A stretch of DNA of 43,705 bases. Origin: a bacterium (GTDB lineage: Bacteria > Patescibacteriota > Minisyncoccia > UBA6257 > GWB1-50-10). Position 1 is the stretch's first letter. Every line of letters starts with the position of its first letter. Made by a program: the position numbers and the translations under genes. The stretch lies in the NCBI GenBank assembly GCA_027310365.1, contig DAIDAY010000005.1, positions 1 through 43,705 of the forward strand, given 5' to 3'. A model generated the notes under the pieces. That model did no database searches. It was not told the origin of the DNA and worked only from the letters and a program-made list of their open reading frames with translations. This document shows positions 42,010-43,705 of the stretch, one piece after another.

Positions 42010-42696
42010 ATGAACAAAAGCGCCGTCATCATTTACGGTTCGCCGGGTTCCGGCAAGGGAACGCAAGCCGAACTTCTCGTGAGACAGTACGGCTTTTTCC
42101 ATTTCGATACAGGCCAATACCTCCGTCGGCTTCTGAACGACCCCAAAAACAAGAACAATAAAGAAATGCAGAAAGAAAAGAAATTGAACGATGAGGGAAC
42201 GCTCAACACGCCGACGTTCGTTCTGAAGAGGGTACGCCAAGAAACGCGAAAAATCTCCCGAACGGGATTAAGTGTCGTCTATAGCGGATCGCCGCGGACG
42301 CTTTTTGAAGCGTTCGGCGACGCGAAGCACGAGGGTCTACTCGCTTTACTGAAGGAAGAATATGGGCGCAAGAACGTCTATATCATCGAACTCGTGGTGA
42401 AACCGAACGCCGCCGCAAAGCGGAATGCCGGCCGACTGATGTGTTCCGTGTGCGGTTTGCCAATCCTCGCGGCCTCGAAGGCGAAAACGTGCTCATTTTG
42501 CGGAGCATCGGCGAAAAAAAGAATCGACGATGATCCGAATCTTTTCGCGCACCGCCTCGACCAATACCGTAAACGCACCGTTCCCATCGTTGCGAAAGCG
42601 TTGCAACGAGGATACAAAATTGCAAAAGTGAACGGAGAGCCTGCGCCCTATAAAGTCCACCGGAAAATCGCCGCACTTTTGCGTTTTGACGAATAG
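42010..42696 (+). CDS. adk: Adenylate kinase
   Basis: 228 residues. P-loop GSPGSGKGTQ, NMP-binding part HFDTGQYLRRLL, SGSPRTLFEAFGD (the G-x-P-R-T motif, with Ser where Phe is usual), LID with zinc cysteines MCSVCG ... CSFCGA, then DDDPNLFAHRLDQYRKRT. Makes ADP from ATP and AMP. Sits between secY and map, its usual place. Confidence 0.93.
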   Translation: MNKSAVIIYGSPGSGKGTQAELLVRQYGFFHFDTGQYLRRLLNDPKNKNNKEMQKEKKLNDEGTLNTPTFVLKRVRQETRKISRTGLSVVYSGSPRTLFEAFGDAKHEGLLALLKEEYGRKNVYIIELVVKPNAAAKRNAGRLMCSVCGLPILAASKAKTCSFCGASAKKRIDDDPNLFAHRLDQYRKRTVPIVAKALQRGYKIAKVNGEPAPYKVHRKIAALLRFDE

Positions 42697-42699
42697 CGA

Positions 42700-43464
42700 A
42701 TGATTCTCCTCAAAAAAGACAACGACATCGAGGGTCTGCGGAAATCCGGGAAGATTCTGGTGAACATTCTTCTTGCCCTCAAGGGAATGGCCGCCCCAAG
42801 CGTCAATCTCCTGGATTTGGAAAACAAAGCTGGAGAAATGCTGAAAGAGGCCGGGGCTTCGTCCGCATTTCTCAATTATAAACCTGAAGGAGCGGCAAAG
42901 CCGTATTCGGCGGTTGTGTGCGCTTCGTTGAACGATCAAATCGTACATGGCGTTCCGGTTGATCGGGAATTAAAGAACGGCGATATTTTGAAAATAGATT
43001 TTGGGGTGGTTTACGAGGGGTACGTCACGGACGCCGCCGTGACCGTAGGAATAGGAAAGATAAGTGAGGAAGCAAAAAGCCTTATAAGGACGACGGAAGA
43101 AGCCTTAAACGAGGGTTTAGCGGCCGCCAGAGCCTCAAAAGCGCGTACGGGAGACATCGGCTGGGCGATCGAAAATACGGCTGAAAAGAACGGCTTGAGT
43201 GTCGTCGAGGGGCTGACTGGCCACGGTGTCGGGTTCAAACTTCATGAAGACCCCATCGTTTACAACTACGGCAAGAAAGGGGAGGGAATGCTTTTGAAAA
43301 AAGGATTGGTGATTGCCGTCGAGCCGATGCTATCGGCTGGTTCAGCGCAAACCATCCAGGCGAAAGACGACAGCTTTTACACCAAGGATGGATCGCTTTC
43401 GGCTCACTTCGAGAAAACGATCGCCGTGACCGAGAACGGCATCGAAATTCTCACCGCGTTCTAG
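42700..43464 (+). CDS. map: Methionine aminopeptidase, type I
   Basis: 254 residues. Metal ligands: Asp in LKIDFGVV, Asp in YVTDAAVT, His in GLTGHGVGFKLHEDP, Glu in AVEPML and Glu in AHFEKTIAVT. Removes the initiator Met from new proteins. It begins three bases after adk, and ends two bases before repeat element copy B. Confidence 0.96.
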   Translation: MILLKKDNDIEGLRKSGKILVNILLALKGMAAPSVNLLDLENKAGEMLKEAGASSAFLNYKPEGAAKPYSAVVCASLNDQIVHGVPVDRELKNGDILKIDFGVVYEGYVTDAAVTVGIGKISEEAKSLIRTTEEALNEGLAAARASKARTGDIGWAIENTAEKNGLSVVEGLTGHGVGFKLHEDPIVYNYGKKGEGMLLKKGLVIAVEPMLSAGSAQTIQAKDDSFYTKDGSLSAHFEKTIAVTENGIEILTAF

Positions 43465-43465
43465 A

Positions 43466-43608
43466 GGAGCAATGACATTACCCTCCCGGCACCGGGCGTT
43501 CAGTGACTCCTGCGGTCACTGCCGCCCTGCGCTCTCGGTTCAAAAACCCTTGCGGGTACCAAGCTTTTGAACCTCCGAGAGCTGCCGCACGGGCAATGTC
43601 ATTGCTCC
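43466..43608. repeat. Nested inverted-repeat element, copy B
   Basis: Outer arms 43466-43482 and 43592-43608 pair over 17 bases (one mismatch or G-U). The conserved block 43482-43536 matches copy A. Its inner stems (CTCTCGG/CCGAGAG, TTCAAAA/TTTTGAA, ACCC/GGGT) differ in sequence from those of copy A but occupy the same place, with TACCAAGC and CTGCCGCAC retained. It lies immediately after the map stop codon and may end the operon transcript. The last 97 bases of the window show no clear gene. Confidence 0.75.
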
Positions 43609-43705
43609 CCATACATACACTGCGACTCGTCCCAGGAGACGGTTTAGCCAGAGAGATTTCTTTTCCCCAAGAGATAATCAAACAAAGTGTGATACTGTAT
43701 AACAG

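Noticed and set aside
1-43705. CRISPR array or cas genes
   Set aside because: No regularly spaced repeats and no Cas motifs were seen.

Overview
The window most likely comes from a member of the Candidate Phyla Radiation (Patescibacteria), probably a Parcubacteria-type lineage. The reasons are these: the spc ribosomal operon runs rplE-rpsN-rpsH-rplF-rplR-rpsE-rplO-secY-adk-map with no rpmD (L30) between rpsE and rplO; adk is a zinc-LID variant; there is a giant secreted S-layer-like protein with an N-terminal peptidoglycan-binding domain; RNase Y, small four-helix-bundle and GIY-YIG genes sit between surface-polysaccharide genes; and a tRNA carries a self-splicing-type intron. This assignment is inference; no 16S gene is present.

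Layout. 1-5.4 kb: a decayed surface-carbohydrate region. Remnants of a PemK/MazF toxin, a heptose epimerase (HldD-like), GmhB, GmhA, a four-helix-bundle protein and a GIY-YIG nuclease are all broken by one or a few indels, beside an intact O-antigen-ligase-type protein and its TPR partner. 5.4-8.7 kb: the 1104-aa S-layer-like protein. 9.4-17.8 kb: envelope and stress genes on the minus strand (membrane protein, ClpB with a CIRCE-like operator, HtrA, SIMPL protein, cysteine desulfurase, MgtC, PduO-type cobalamin adenosyltransferase). 18.4-20.9 kb: an accessory island with an HTH-GHKL ATPase-DUF4325 regulator, an unknown partner and an XRE regulator, bounded on one side by tRNA-His. 21.2-27.2 kb: DedA protein, membrane-anchored protein, transposase remnant, secreted PG-binding protein, tRNA-Phe interrupted by a group I intron, a ZnuC/ZnuB-type metal ABC transporter and a glycoside-hydrolase-like protein. 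27.5-29.1 kb: an AT-rich unknown gene preceded by a structured leader RNA that shares a 127-bp exact repeat with the first bases of the window. 29.2-35.8 kb: tRNA-Pro, tRNA-Arg, gpmI, rny, hup, a candidate structured RNA, and an ECF sigma/anti-sigma/secreted protein operon. 35.8-36.9 kb: truncated glutamine amidotransferase and a broken DUF2000 gene. 37.1-43.5 kb: tRNA-Gly and the ribosomal protein/secY/adk/map operon.

The strongest unusual features are: (i) the group I intron in tRNA-Phe between U33 and G34, with P1, P7 and P10 readable; (ii) the 127-bp repeated leader, which in its complete copy has an extended -10 promoter, a three-way-junction terminator and a downstream AT-rich ORF; (iii) a two-copy nested inverted-repeat element (31.1 and 43.5 kb) whose core is conserved while its outer and inner stems differ but stay complementary; (iv) a long structured RNA candidate after hup; and (v) frameshifts confined to accessory genes while every core gene is intact. 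All calls are from reading the sequence only; no searches were run.
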